Positions 38,109 to 47,080 are shown, counted from the first letter of the stretch. The stretch is DNA of 64,000 bases from Vibrio ezurae NBRC 102218 (GCF_000467185.1 NZ_BATM01000021.1:1-64000); one strand, 5' to 3'. Numbers and translations: made by a program. Notes: generated by a model not told the origin, from the letters alone.

Positions 38109-39172
38109 TAAATTCGTCCCTTTTGCGAGATAAGTAGCCAAATAAAGAAGGGAGCGCCAAGCACCGCAGTGATGATTCCGACAGGGATCTCTAACGGGGC
38201 GACTAAAATGCGCGATAGCATGTCTGAAATAAGCAATAGTAACGCGCCCAACACTGCAGCGAGAGGTAACAGTGTTTTATGGTTTGGCCCTGATATCATA
38301 CGTCCAATGTGGGGAACAATAAGGCCAATGAAACCAATCATTCCGGCAAGGGATACGGTTACCCCTACACCAGCGGCAGTAAGTAAGATCAGTCGACCTT
38401 TTAATTTTTGAACGTTGATACCTAGATGGCTAGCCTCCGCTTCACCGAGCAGTAAAGCGTTTAAGTTACTGGCGTCTCTGTAGAATAAAACACCAAGTAT
38501 AATCAATACGCTAAAGGCAAAGATCACGCCAGAAAAGTTTGCTCCGGCAAGTGAACCCATGGTCCAAAGAGAGAGGTCTCTAAGCGCTTGATCATCGGCA
38601 AAATAGTTTAAAAGCCCTAGCATAGCCCCAGAGAGTGCGCCTATGGCAACTCCAGCAAGTAGCATCATGGTGACGGATGTACCCGTTGGCGAGGTCCCTA
38701 ACTGATACACCAATAATGTGGTGATCGCGCCGCCTAAAAAGGAGAACATAGGCACAGTGCCAAACATCAGTAGTTGAGGATAGCTTTGCGCAAGCGAACC
38801 AAAAACCACGATGGCTAATGCAGCGCCAAGGGCAGCTCCTGCTGACACACCAATAATACCCGGATCGGCAAGGGGATTTCTAAACAGACCTTGCATTACC
38901 GCACCACAAATTGCCAGTATCCCACCGATGGCGATAGCCAGTAGAGTTCGTGGCAAACGCACCTGTTGCACGATCATTGGAATGTGGCTCGGTAGTGCGC
39001 TGTCGTAAAAATCAAGGAAATCCAAGTTTGCAGCTAAAGCACTCACACTTTGTAAAAAGCTGATGTCCATAGGGCCGACACTGATTGAAAGAATACTGGT
39101 GAGGCACACACTGATGAGTGCAACACCTAGTAAGGTCGGCGTTGATAATTTGATTGAAGGTGCAAAGTTCAT
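38108..39172 (-). CDS. hutC: Haem ABC transporter permease (HutC/HmuU)
   Basis: The 354-residue FecCD-family permease has about ten membrane helices. Characteristic motifs are 'RLPRTLLAIAIGGILAICGAVMQGLFRNPLADPGIIGVSAGAALGAA', 'LLLGEAEASHLGINVQKLKG' and 'MIGFIGLIVPHIGRMISGPNHKTLLPLAA'. It starts 2 nt after hutB and its stop overlaps the hutD start, indicating coupled expression of a two-component importer. Confidence 0.95.
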   Translation of the reverse strand: MNFAPSIKLSTPTLLGVALISVCLTSILSISVGPMDISFLQSVSALAANLDFLDFYDSALPSHIPMIVQQVRLPRTLLAIAIGGILAICGAVMQGLFRNPLADPGIIGVSAGAALGAALAIVVFGSLAQSYPQLLMFGTVPMFSFLGGAITTLLVYQLGTSPTGTSVTMMLLAGVAIGALSGAMLGLLNYFADDQALRDLSLWTMGSLAGANFSGVIFAFSVLIILGVLFYRDASNLNALLLGEAEASHLGINVQKLKGRLILLTAAGVGVTVSLAGMIGFIGLIVPHIGRMISGPNHKTLLPLAAVLGALLLLISDMLSRILVAPLEIPVGIITAVLGAPFFIWLLISQKGRI

Positions 39173-39174
39173 AG

Positions 39175-40023
39175 TTAGTCGCGCTGGAATGTTTGGTATA
39201 GACTTTGGCTCAGTTCAATACTTTCAATGCCAAATCCGCCGATGATCGCGCTGCCGGGAACAGGAATGATCTTATTGTTGGCCGCTGCTGATGTTGCTGC
39301 TAATAGCGGGAATTTTTGAATAATGCCTTGTTGGCCACCCATTGCGTCCCATGTACGTTGCGGAACCAGTATGTAATCTGGTTGAATATTAATGATGGCT
39401 TCAAATGACATGGATTTATAAGAATTAAAGTCTTGATTAGGTGGGTTATTCCCCCCTGCAAGTTGGATTACTTTATCAATAGTGGTATCAGAACCTGCAA
39501 TCGTTGCCGGGCGCCCTTCACTTAGCATGGCAAAAATAGCTTTTGGATGATGTTTAGGATCAAGCTTTGCAAGGTGCTGCATTTGTTGATGCAGTTTGTC
39601 TTTTAACGCGACCGCTTGCACCTCTTTTCCAGTGACCTTAGCGACAGTATCAATACGCGCATCAAGATCCGCTTCGCTGTTGCCAGCCGGAACGGTAATC
39701 ACTTGGATACCGGCGGCTTTAAGCAGTGTTAACGCGGATTCTGGTCCCATTTCGTTAGAACCAATAATGTGAGTGGGGTTTTGCGCCATAAGACCTTCTG
39801 CTGAAAGTTGGCGATGATAGCCGACTTGTGGCAGTTTACCTTCGCTATCAAAATGCTTACTGGTAATGTCGATGGCGACCAATTGATCGTCGGCATTGAG
39901 TGCGTACAACAATTCGGTAACGGTCGAGCCTACGCTGATAATTCGGTTAGGCTGGCTGTGTGTGCTCGCTAACGCCAGCGACGAGAAAAACGCTAAGGTG
40001 ATTAATAAAAGTGTCTGTTTCAT
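39175..40023 (-). CDS. hutB: Periplasmic haem-binding protein (HutB/HmuT)
   Basis: The 282-residue protein has a cleavable signal peptide ('MKQTLLLITLAFFSSLALA'). The class III solute-binding fold typical of haem and siderophore carriers follows, with 'RIISVGSTVTELLYALNADDQLVAIDITS', 'VGYHRQLSAEGLMAQNPTHIIGSNEMGP' and 'SYKSMSFEAIINIQPDYILVP'. It carries haem from the outer-membrane receptor to HutCD. Its ATG overlaps the exbD stop by one base. Confidence 0.94.
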   Translation of the reverse strand: MKQTLLLITLAFFSSLALASTHSQPNRIISVGSTVTELLYALNADDQLVAIDITSKHFDSEGKLPQVGYHRQLSAEGLMAQNPTHIIGSNEMGPESALTLLKAAGIQVITVPAGNSEADLDARIDTVAKVTGKEVQAVALKDKLHQQMQHLAKLDPKHHPKAIFAMLSEGRPATIAGSDTTIDKVIQLAGGNNPPNQDFNSYKSMSFEAIINIQPDYILVPQRTWDAMGGQQGIIQKFPLLAATSAAANNKIIPVPGSAIIGGFGIESIELSQSLYQTFQRD

Positions 40024-40442
40024 TATTTACTCTCTTCCATGACAATGTTTGTCGCGTCAATATTGTTCGTTTGAAGCCATGCTAAAAGTTTCAGCATTGA
40101 TTCCACGTCTGCAGATTTATCGGGTGAGATAATAAGATCTCGATCTTGTGACGCCGTCACTTTATCTAGCAAGGCATCGGTAAAAGTATTCCAGTGAGTA
40201 AAGCTCTCTCCATCAATCGCCCACTTAGGATCTGAGGTAAGAATATTGACCGTAATAACGGTTTTGTTCTGTTCGCTAAGTACCTGTGCATCTGATGTTT
40301 GCGGGATCGCTACCTCCATGGTTTTGATGGTGATGTTGGCCGTTAGCAGAAGAAACACCATGACGATAAAAATGATATCGAGGAGGGGAGTTAAATCAGG
40401 CTTAAATTCTTCATCAAATAGAGAAGACTGCGATTTGATCAT
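40023..40442 (-). CDS. exbD: ExbD, TonB-system energy-transducing protein
   Basis: ATG at 40442 overlaps the exbB stop by 4 nt (ATGA); the frame upstream of it is not needed. The 139-residue protein has a cytoplasmic N-terminus ending 'FKPDLTPLLDIIFIVMVFLLLTANI'. This holds the conserved membrane Asp of ExbD/TolR proteins (in 'PLLDIIFI'). A periplasmic domain follows. With ExbB it converts proton-motive force into TonB movement for haem import. Confidence 0.95.
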   Translation of the reverse strand: MIKSQSSLFDEEFKPDLTPLLDIIFIVMVFLLLTANITIKTMEVAIPQTSDAQVLSEQNKTVITVNILTSDPKWAIDGESFTHWNTFTDALLDKVTASQDRDLIISPDKSADVESMLKLLAWLQTNNIDATNIVMEESK

Positions 40443-41110
40443 GCTATGACCTCTTCGCAAGACTTGGAATTTTCAGGACATTCGATGGAAATCCCTTCAA
40501 TGTGTAAATTGCTGTGATTAAGGGTGTATTCGATAGTGGCTAAGGTTTTTTCAATCCACATGCCCAGCAGTTGAGCGCCTGTGATTGCGGGTAGAGCGAT
40601 CAGCAAACCCACGGCAGTGGTAGACATAGCCAATCCTAATCCGTCAGCCAATACTGAAGGTGAAATAGAGCCCGAAGTCAGCGCTAAGCCTTTGAACATT
40701 TCAATAAGCCCTAACACTGTACCCAGTAGGCCAATTAAGGGGCTAATAACGCCGATGATAGAAAGCGTACGTATGCCTGATTTATATTGCTGGCGCTTTT
40801 TAAATAGCCAGATGCTAACCGCTTCTTCTCGAAGTTCTTTGGTGAAAGAACGGTGACCCAGTAGCATGCGCATGGCTTGATACATAATGGTTTTGCCTTG
40901 TAAATCATGCTCAATAAAGTGCTCTACTTGCGCTGAGTTTGAAAAATTTATTCGATGCACTTTTGACAAAATTTGACGTGTATGAGTTCGGCTATTTAAT
41001 AGCATGTAGAAAGTGCGTTCTATGATGATCATAAGTGTGAGGGCTGACAGTACGGTCAGTGGTATGGTCATCATTCCGAGTTGGCTGTGAAGCGTAATCA
41101 AGGTATTCAT
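40439..41110 (-). CDS. exbB: ExbB, TonB-system proton channel protein
   Basis: The 223-residue MotA/TolQ/ExbB-family protein has three membrane segments (about 10-33, 110-132 and 150-180). The conserved helix pair is 'LSIIGVISPLIGLLGTVLGLIEMF' and 'LADGLGLAMSTTAVGLLIALPAI'. The gene lies 13 nt after tonB and overlaps exbD, so it belongs to the haem-uptake operon. Confidence 0.95.
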   Translation of the reverse strand: MNTLITLHSQLGMMTIPLTVLSALTLMIIIERTFYMLLNSRTHTRQILSKVHRINFSNSAQVEHFIEHDLQGKTIMYQAMRMLLGHRSFTKELREEAVSIWLFKKRQQYKSGIRTLSIIGVISPLIGLLGTVLGLIEMFKGLALTSGSISPSVLADGLGLAMSTTAVGLLIALPAITGAQLLGMWIEKTLATIEYTLNHSNLHIEGISIECPENSKSCEEVIA

Positions 41111-41123
41111 AGTGTGCTCAAAT

Positions 41124-41939
41124 CTAGTTAAGTTTAAAATTAATTGGAACTTGTACGCGATAGGCCATGCGTTGCCCTTGTTCTTGTCGGCGTTGGAACT
41201 TCCACTTAGTTATCGCCTTTACAGCGGCAATATCTAAAATTTCATGACCAGATGAATGGACAACGACTTGTTTCATTTGTTGACCATCTTCATTAATCCA
41301 AATTTCTACTAAGGTATTGCCTTGCCAGCCTCGTCGTTGCGCTAATTTTGGATAGTTCACCGCGCTCGGTTTCGCAGAAAATGTAGGCTTATTGACCATT
41401 TTCGGTTTGGCACTTTTACTGGCGCTTACATTTTCTTCCACTGCCACCTCGGTGGTTTCTTTTTTTACCTTGGCGGTTTTGTTAACCGGTGGCGTTTTTT
41501 TGGTCACCGTTTTTTCAATGACGGTTTGCGAAGCGGTATCCGGTTTACGTATCGGTTCAGGCTTCACAGGTTTTGCTGTTGTTTTCTTTGGCTCCGGCGT
41601 TTTATGCACTATCTTTTTTGGCTTTGGCTTTGGCTTTGGCTTTGGCTTTGGCTTTGGCTCAGGTTTCGGGGGCTGGATTTCTTTCTTTATAACCGGTTCG
41701 ACAATAGGGGCTTTTTGTTCTACTTTGCTCAATTTAGAGACAGGTTCTTGCACTGTCGCTTCTTTTTTAACCTGTGGTATAGAGATAAATTGAATGTTGA
41801 GTGCTTGCCCTTGCTGGTTATTGGCAAAGGTTATCTCTGGCTTAGGTGATGAGAAAGAAAGCGCAACACCATGAATTAAAAGGGAAATAGCACCCGCTAT
41901 CAAATATCTATACTTTTTCACTGTCGTCAAAAATGTCAT
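41124..41939 (-). CDS. tonB: TonB energy transducer (TonB1-type)
   Basis: ATG at 41939 begins 'MTFLTTVKKYRYLIAGAISLLIHGVAL', a normal TonB membrane anchor with AGG upstream; the longer frame to 41996 is less likely. The 271-residue product has the periplasmic Pro/Lys spacer (a run of KP dipeptides). The C-terminal TonB domain follows ('YPKLAQRRGWQGNTLVEIWINEDGQ' to 'VPINFKLN'). It is the first gene of the operon that ends in hutD, divergent from hutW and probably Fur-controlled. The KP run is encoded by a perfect hexanucleotide repeat. Confidence 0.95.
   Translation of the reverse strand: MTFLTTVKKYRYLIAGAISLLIHGVALSFSSPKPEITFANNQQGQALNIQFISIPQVKKEATVQEPVSKLSKVEQKAPIVEPVIKKEIQPPKPEPKPKPKPKPKPKPKKIVHKTPEPKKTTAKPVKPEPIRKPDTASQTVIEKTVTKKTPPVNKTAKVKKETTEVAVEENVSASKSAKPKMVNKPTFSAKPSAVNYPKLAQRRGWQGNTLVEIWINEDGQQMKQVVVHSSGHEILDIAAVKAITKWKFQRRQEQGQRMAYRVQVPINFKLN
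41620..41655. repeat. (GGCTTT)6 simple sequence repeat inside tonB
   Basis: Six perfect copies of GGCTTT on the plus strand (AAAGCC on the coding strand) followed by an imperfect seventh, GGCTCA. It encodes Lys-Pro dipeptides of the TonB periplasmic spacer. A change in copy number would alter spacer length without a frameshift. Confidence 0.9.
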
Positions 41940-42015
41940 AAATTGAGCCTGAATAAAGCCGAGTATACATAAAGTGGTAATAGGAACAATAATCATTTGT
42001 GTTACGATTCAATAC

Positions 42016-42031
42016 CGTGACTTCGGTCACA
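42016..42031. promoter_or_regulatory. Candidate CRP site in the tonB/hutW divergent region
   Basis: CGTGA-CTTCGG-TCACA matches the CRP consensus TGTGA-N6-TCACA with one mismatch. The same bases form an RNA hairpin GTGAC-TTCG-GTCAC with a stable UUCG loop, so a leader structure is an alternative reading. Confidence 0.5.
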
Positions 42032-42041
42032 TACCTATCGA

Positions 42042-42060
42042 AATGAGATTTATTATCATT
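42042..42060. promoter_or_regulatory. Fur box in the tonB/hutW divergent region
   Basis: The 19-bp sequence AATGAGATTTATTATCATT closely resembles known Fur boxes (consensus GATAATGATAATCATTATC). It lies between the divergent tonB operon and hutWXZ, so iron-bound Fur could repress both directions, as is established for haem genes in vibrios. Confidence 0.75.
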
Positions 42061-42119
42061 AAAAAGTATGACAATAATTCGGCAAATCGTTATTCAAATA
42101 TGGAAAACAAAAAGTCGAT

Positions 42120-43475
42120 ATGAACCTTGAATTGGACAATGTAGATATCATCGGTAGGCATACTCCTGACCCGTTACGATTTGCCTTTGAAAAGAAAAAA
42201 GGCGCACACGCTGGAGGTATTGCTAAGCCCGTTGCTCCGGAGCTTGTACAATCTACATTAACGACCGCATATTCAGCTGTAGGGGAAAAGACGCCACGCT
42301 GTCTTTACATTCATATCCCTTTTTGCCGTGTACGTTGCACTTACTGTAATTTCTTTCAATATGCATCAAGCACTCAGTTAATCGATCGCTATTTTGAAGC
42401 ACTTAAAAAAGAGTTGCTTTGGAAAGCCAGTATGCCTTGGAGTCAAGACTACCCATTCCAAGCGGTTTATATCGGAGGGGGAACCCCAACGGATTTAAGT
42501 GCTGCGCAAATCAAAGAGCTTGCCGAGTTGGTTCGTACACATTTTCCATTGACCCCAGATTGTGAATTTACTCTGGAAGGTCGTATTAATCGCTTTGATG
42601 ATCATAAATTTGAATCTGCACTAGAAGGTGGAATTAACCGCTTCTCATTTGGTGTGCAAAGTTTTGATACTAAGGTACGCCGCAGCGCGAAACGCCTTAA
42701 CGATGGTGATGAGGTGCTTGAGCGTTTACAACATTTTGTCAGTTACAACAGTGCACCTATCGTGATCGATCTTCTCTATGGCCTACCTTATCAAACCCTG
42801 ACAACGTGGGAGAACGACCTTGAGTTATATCTCGAAAGTGGGGCGCATGGCGTTGATCTATACCAACTGATTGAAATGCAAAACTTGCCAATGGGACGTT
42901 TGGTTGAGCAAGGGAAATTACCGCAGCCAGCCGACACTCAATTGAAAGCCACTATGTTCAAAATGGGCGTTGAGTTTATGGCAAAACACCATCAAACACG
43001 CTTGAGTGTCAACCATTGGAGCTCGGGCAACCGAGAGCGTTCAGTCTACAACAGCCTTGCGAAAACATCAGCACAAGTGATGCCTCTAGGGGCTGGTGCT
43101 GGCGGTACGGTAAATGGCATTAGCTCAATGCAATATCGTGATATGGATAAATACATACAGGCGGGTGAAGCCAATGAATTTGCCGCGGCAATGGCGTTCC
43201 ATAGTGCGCCAAATGCTCATATCGATAGCATGATAAAAGCTGCGTTTGATCGCGGAGTATTGAGCGCGCGCGCCCTACCAGATGGTATGTTCGAACGCTT
43301 ACAGCCATTATTTAAAGCATGGGAAAACAATGGCTTAGCTAAGTGTGATGGCGCGTATTTAACTTTGACTCTAGCTGGGCAGTTTTGGTCTGTAACGCTG
43401 GCACAAAATTTAATTAAGGTTGTATCAAGCAACCAACCACAACCACATAAAAATAAAGTAACTGAAGCTGCATAG
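42120..43475 (+). CDS. hutW: Haem utilisation radical SAM enzyme HutW (ChuW-type)
   Basis: The 451-residue protein is related to HemN/ChuW. The radical-SAM cluster motif 'CRVRCTYC' (CxxxCxxC) lies near residues 69-76, followed by 'AVYIGGGTPTDLSAAQIKEL' and 'GINRFSFGVQSFD'. ChuW-like enzymes open the haem ring anaerobically using SAM, releasing iron. It is the first gene of hutWXZ, 17 nt before hutX, and divergent from tonB across a Fur box. There is no obvious Shine-Dalgarno sequence before the ATG. Confidence 0.94.
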   Translation: MNLELDNVDIIGRHTPDPLRFAFEKKKGAHAGGIAKPVAPELVQSTLTTAYSAVGEKTPRCLYIHIPFCRVRCTYCNFFQYASSTQLIDRYFEALKKELLWKASMPWSQDYPFQAVYIGGGTPTDLSAAQIKELAELVRTHFPLTPDCEFTLEGRINRFDDHKFESALEGGINRFSFGVQSFDTKVRRSAKRLNDGDEVLERLQHFVSYNSAPIVIDLLYGLPYQTLTTWENDLELYLESGAHGVDLYQLIEMQNLPMGRLVEQGKLPQPADTQLKATMFKMGVEFMAKHHQTRLSVNHWSSGNRERSVYNSLAKTSAQVMPLGAGAGGTVNGISSMQYRDMDKYIQAGEANEFAAAMAFHSAPNAHIDSMIKAAFDRGVLSARALPDGMFERLQPLFKAWENNGLAKCDGAYLTLTLAGQFWSVTLAQNLIKVVSSNQPQPHKNKVTEAA

Positions 43476-43492
43476 CTGATTTAGGGGAAAAA

Positions 43493-44014
43493 ATGTATAG
43501 CAAATCAACCAAGCAAGAAGTACTAGAAGCTGTTGCAACCTTGATGGAGAAGGACGACTCGATACCTGTCTCTGATATGTCGTTACAACTGAGTTTAACT
43601 GAGGGCGAGATCACATTCGTGCTTCCGTCAAATATGATGACAGCGATTGCAGGTCAGCATGCTCAGGAGATTTTAGAAGCGCTTCCTGCATGGGGAAAAG
43701 TCACCACTATCGTTCACTCTTGTGGCTCGATATTTGAATATAAAGCGCCATTCCCAAAAGGAAAGGTGGCACATGGCTATTACAACTTAATGGGACGTGA
43801 AGGCGAATTGCACGGGCATTTGAAGTTGGATCTGGTTAAACACATCGCGGTTGTGTCTAAACCCTTCCACAAGATGGAAAGTCACTATATTGGTTTTTAT
43901 GACGAAGCGGGTGCCTGCGTATTTAAGGTGTACTTAGGTCGTGATCAAAAACGCCAATTATTCCCTGAGCAATTAGACAAACTTGCACAGCTGAAAAAGG
44001 AATTTGCACTATGA
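43493..44014 (+). CDS. hutX: Cytosolic haem carrier HutX
   Basis: A 173-residue protein of the HutX/ChuX family ('EITFVLPSNMMTAIAGQHAQEILEALPAWGKVTTIVHSCGSIFEYKAPFPKG'). HutX binds haem and delivers it to HutZ in V. cholerae. A GGGG element lies a few bases before the ATG, and the end overlaps hutZ by 4 nt. Confidence 0.95.
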   Translation: MYSKSTKQEVLEAVATLMEKDDSIPVSDMSLQLSLTEGEITFVLPSNMMTAIAGQHAQEILEALPAWGKVTTIVHSCGSIFEYKAPFPKGKVAHGYYNLMGREGELHGHLKLDLVKHIAVVSKPFHKMESHYIGFYDEAGACVFKVYLGRDQKRQLFPEQLDKLAQLKKEFAL

Positions 44015-44598
44015 GTGCCCAGCAACACGATGAAAAAAGCCGCGCTGAAATAAAACAAGAGCGACTACAAGGTCGTCTTGGTCCTGAGGTTCAAGAGTTT
44101 CGTGACGCTTGCCAAAGTTTACAGCTTGCGACGGTTACTAAAGAAGGCTTGCCTCATGTGAGCTATACGCCTTTTGCGTTTGATAATGCGGGTTATTACA
44201 TCTTAGTCAGCGATCTTGCTGCACACGGTAAAAACCTAAAATCAAACAAAAAAGTGTCCATTATGATGCTTGAGGATGAATCCTCAGCGAACAATATTCA
44301 TGCGCGTAAGCGCCTGACCTTTGATACAACGGCGGAGCATCTTGATAAAGCCTCCGAGCAAGGCATTGAAGGGGTGAAGGCTCTAGAAAAGCGCTTTGGT
44401 GAAATGGCACAAAACTTAGCTAAATTGGGCGATTTTCATTTATATAAGTTGACGCCAAGTAGCGGCCGTTACGTAAAAGGTTTTGGACAGGCATTTAACG
44501 TTTCAGGTAACGATTTGGTGGATTTCTTACACTTGTCTGAAGGGCATGTTAAGCAGGAAAAAGAAGCCATTGCTGAACTGACTTCAGAGCAAAACTGA
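44011..44598 (+). CDS. hutZ: Haem utilisation protein HutZ
   Basis: The 195-residue protein has a PNP-oxidase-like split barrel: 'FRDACQSLQLATVTKEGLPHVSYTPFAFDNAGYYILVSDLAAHGKNL' and 'DFHLYKLTPSSGRYVKGFGQAFNVSG'. HutZ of V. cholerae binds haem and has haem-degrading activity. The ATG overlaps the hutX stop (ATGA), so HutX and HutZ are made together. A putative terminator follows, separating it from the receptor gene. Confidence 0.95.
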   Translation: MSAQQHDEKSRAEIKQERLQGRLGPEVQEFRDACQSLQLATVTKEGLPHVSYTPFAFDNAGYYILVSDLAAHGKNLKSNKKVSIMMLEDESSANNIHARKRLTFDTTAEHLDKASEQGIEGVKALEKRFGEMAQNLAKLGDFHLYKLTPSSGRYVKGFGQAFNVSGNDLVDFLHLSEGHVKQEKEAIAELTSEQN

Positions 44599-44646
44599 TC
44601 TTTCGTCCTCGCACTTAGAGGACAGTACTAAACACTTATTTTCGTG

Positions 44647-44671
44647 CCGACTGATGGTCATTCTCAGTCGG
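44647..44671 (+). terminator. Putative terminator or attenuator between hutZ and hutA
   Basis: CCGACTGA (44647-44654) pairs with TCAGTCGG (44664-44671) and is followed by TAGGGTTTTTAT. A second small hairpin, GTCCTC/GAGGAC, lies upstream at 44605-44623. The T-run is offset by four bases, so termination may be partial. Confidence 0.5.
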
Positions 44672-44712
44672 TAGGGTTTTTATCATTCAAAAAACGGATT
44701 TTTGGTTTAATC

Positions 44713-46875
44713 ATGTATAAAAAAACAAGCATAGCCATCGCGATCAGTGCGATGTTTTCTTCTTCTGTCGTGCTTGCAGAGGAGACATTTACCTTTGATG
44801 AAGTCGTAGTGTCTGCGACTAAAACTGAGCAAAACAAAAGTGACGTATCTTCGTCAGTTGCGACAGTCAATCGTGACGAGCTTGATGCGCAGATGAACAA
44901 CAACCTAAAAGATACATTGAAATATACACCGGGCGTGCAAGCGCAAGGCAGTGGTCGTTTTGGTGTGTCTGATTTCAACATTCGTGGCATGGATAACAGC
45001 CGCGTAAAAGTGATGGTTGATTCCGTACAGCAGCCATTTTCTTACAACCCCGGTTCTACTCAGCAACGTAAATACCCAAACACCATTGAAACTGACACTT
45101 TAGCGGGTATTGAGGTGAGCAAAGGTTCATCATCTAGTCTCTATGGCTCTGATGCGATTGGCGGTGTGGTGCTTATGCGCACCAAAAATCCTGATGATGT
45201 ATTAATCACCGATGGCGACGAAAATCGTTTCGGCATTAAATCAGCTTATTCGTCAGTCAATAGTGAGTTTAAAAATACCGCAACCTGGGCAATGCGCCAA
45301 GGTAAGTGGGAAACTTTGACCATGTTTACTTACGCAAATGGTAACGAGCACCAAACACACGGTGATGGCGCGGACATCAATGGTGTTGATCGTGGCGCGG
45401 CTGACCCTGCTGATACTGAGTTATACAATGGTTTGGTGAAAGCCTTCTATCAAGTAAATGATGCGCATCGTGTTGGTTTGACGTTCGAATACTTCGATCG
45501 CACCTATGATGAGACCGTATTGTCTCAAGAAGGGTGGGAAATCCTTCCAGGATTCCAGTATTCAGATGTCAGTGCGAAAGACAACACCACTCGTATGCGC
45601 GTTGGTGTTGAGCACGACTGGGCGCTCAATAGTGCTATCGCCGATGATCTTCACTGGACTGTGTCATACCAAATGTCTGAATCGCATTCAGACAACTATG
45701 ATACAACTAACTTCACTTCAAATGGCTTTCCTATTTACCAAGACCGCATTCGAAATCGTCAAAGAATTGCCAATGATGACTCTATTCAGTTTGATATGCA
45801 GTTTAATAAACTGATTGTGGCAGACACGCATTATCATGAGTTGACCTATGGTGCGAGCTTCTTACACAACGATTTTACTCTGGAAAATACCGATCACTTT
45901 ATCCAAAGTGGCACCGGAGCTCCACCGAGTTCATCGCCGGGTAGTACAGGACTTCCGAACGCCACAGTTCAGCAATGGGGCGTGTTCTTGCAAGATCAAG
46001 CCTTCTTGATGGATGAAAAATTGGTAGTAACGGCAGGGGTTCGTTATGACTCATTTAAGACCGACCCAGAAGCAAATGATGGTTACGTTGATACCCATGA
46101 GAGCAACTCGGACGATTCATTTACTGGACGCGTAGGTGCGGTATACCACGTTGCTGATGCATTTAGCCCTTATGTTCAAGTGAGCCAAGGCTTTAAAGCG
46201 CCGACAGTTTACGATCTTTACTACTTCTATAATCAAGGTGCTATCTTCTATGGGAACCCTGATCTGAAAGCAGAAAAGAGTCTTTCCTATGAGTTAGGTT
46301 TCCGTGGCAAAGGCAGTATTTACCAATATGAAGTCAGCGCGTTCTACAATGAATACGATGATTTCATTACGACAGAGAAAGTAGGTACAGACGCTGCAAG
46401 TGGGCGTGATATCTATACATCAGTCAACATCGATGAAGCACGTATTTATGGTGCAGAAGCCGCCGGTAGCATTCTTGGGCCTATGGGCACTTACACCAAA
46501 TTAAGCGTAGCTTACGCTTATGGTGAAGATACCAAGACAGGTCGCCAGCTTGACACTGTTGCGCCGTTAACGGGTGTGATTGGTTTGGGTTATGACAGTG
46601 AGAATCGTACCTTTGGTGGTATGGTGAACTTCACGATGGTGGCAAGCAAAGATGAGTGGACGGAAGTGGATAACATTGAAGCGCCATCTTACAATTTGCT
46701 TGATGTCACAGCTTATTATCGTCCAATGAACGATCTTACACTGCGTGCAGGTCTATTTAACGTGATGGACGAAAAGTACTGGTTGTATGAAGATTTACGA
46801 GGCGATACAGAGAAAACTGACTTTGAAACACAAGCCGGTCGTAACTGGGGTGTAAGCTTAGAATACCTATTCTAA
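44713..46875 (+). CDS. hutA: TonB-dependent haem/haemoglobin outer-membrane receptor
   Basis: ATG at 44713 starts a signal peptide ('MYKKTSIAIAISAMFSSSVVLA'); the longer frame from 44644 would run through the hairpin. The mature protein begins with a TonB box ('FDEVVVSATKT'). A plug domain follows ('LKDTLKYTPGVQAQGSGRFGVSDFNIRGMDNSRVKVMVD', 'SSSLYGSDAIGGVVLM'), then a 22-strand-type barrel ending in aromatic 'WGVSLEYLF'. The 720-residue length is normal. 'YFYNQGAIFYGNPDLKAEKSLSYELGFRG' contains the NPxL/NPNL-type region of haem receptors. The symbol hutA is by context; related vibrio receptors are also named hupA or huvA. Confidence 0.9.
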   Translation: MYKKTSIAIAISAMFSSSVVLAEETFTFDEVVVSATKTEQNKSDVSSSVATVNRDELDAQMNNNLKDTLKYTPGVQAQGSGRFGVSDFNIRGMDNSRVKVMVDSVQQPFSYNPGSTQQRKYPNTIETDTLAGIEVSKGSSSSLYGSDAIGGVVLMRTKNPDDVLITDGDENRFGIKSAYSSVNSEFKNTATWAMRQGKWETLTMFTYANGNEHQTHGDGADINGVDRGAADPADTELYNGLVKAFYQVNDAHRVGLTFEYFDRTYDETVLSQEGWEILPGFQYSDVSAKDNTTRMRVGVEHDWALNSAIADDLHWTVSYQMSESHSDNYDTTNFTSNGFPIYQDRIRNRQRIANDDSIQFDMQFNKLIVADTHYHELTYGASFLHNDFTLENTDHFIQSGTGAPPSSSPGSTGLPNATVQQWGVFLQDQAFLMDEKLVVTAGVRYDSFKTDPEANDGYVDTHESNSDDSFTGRVGAVYHVADAFSPYVQVSQGFKAPTVYDLYYFYNQGAIFYGNPDLKAEKSLSYELGFRGKGSIYQYEVSAFYNEYDDFITTEKVGTDAASGRDIYTSVNIDEARIYGAEAAGSILGPMGTYTKLSVAYAYGEDTKTGRQLDTVAPLTGVIGLGYDSENRTFGGMVNFTMVASKDEWTEVDNIEAPSYNLLDVTAYYRPMNDLTLRAGLFNVMDEKYWLYEDLRGDTEKTDFETQAGRNWGVSLEYLF

Positions 46876-46892
46876 TATCAGCCAATATAAGA

Positions 46893-46922
46893 CCACTCTA
46901 CTGAGTTTTCTCAGTAGAGTGG
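46893..46922 (+). terminator. Terminator after the haem receptor gene
   Basis: A 13-bp perfect stem (CCACTCTACTGAG / CTCAGTAGAGTGG) with loop TTTT, followed by TTGTCGTTT, 17 nt beyond the hutA stop. Confidence 0.88.
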
Positions 46923-47080
46923 TTGTCGTTTGTGAGGGATGTAAACTAAGCGTTTATTCCTCTTCTAACGAATTTATTTATCTCGATTGATTGTGCCTTT
47001 CTTTTACTAAACTTCATTTCAATGCGTACAATATGTACCAGTCGTCATCAGTTTCACCTTTACCATAAAAAGGATCTTGT

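Noticed and set aside
41392..41849. Long frames antisense to tonB with Phe-Gly and Trp-Leu runs
   Set aside because: They are reverse readings of the Lys-Pro hexamer repeat and the low-complexity TonB spacer.
42100..42123. Seven-codon frame MENKKSI overlapping the hutW start (ATGA)
   Set aside because: Could couple translation to hutW, but it has no ribosome binding site and such a short frame is easily found by chance.
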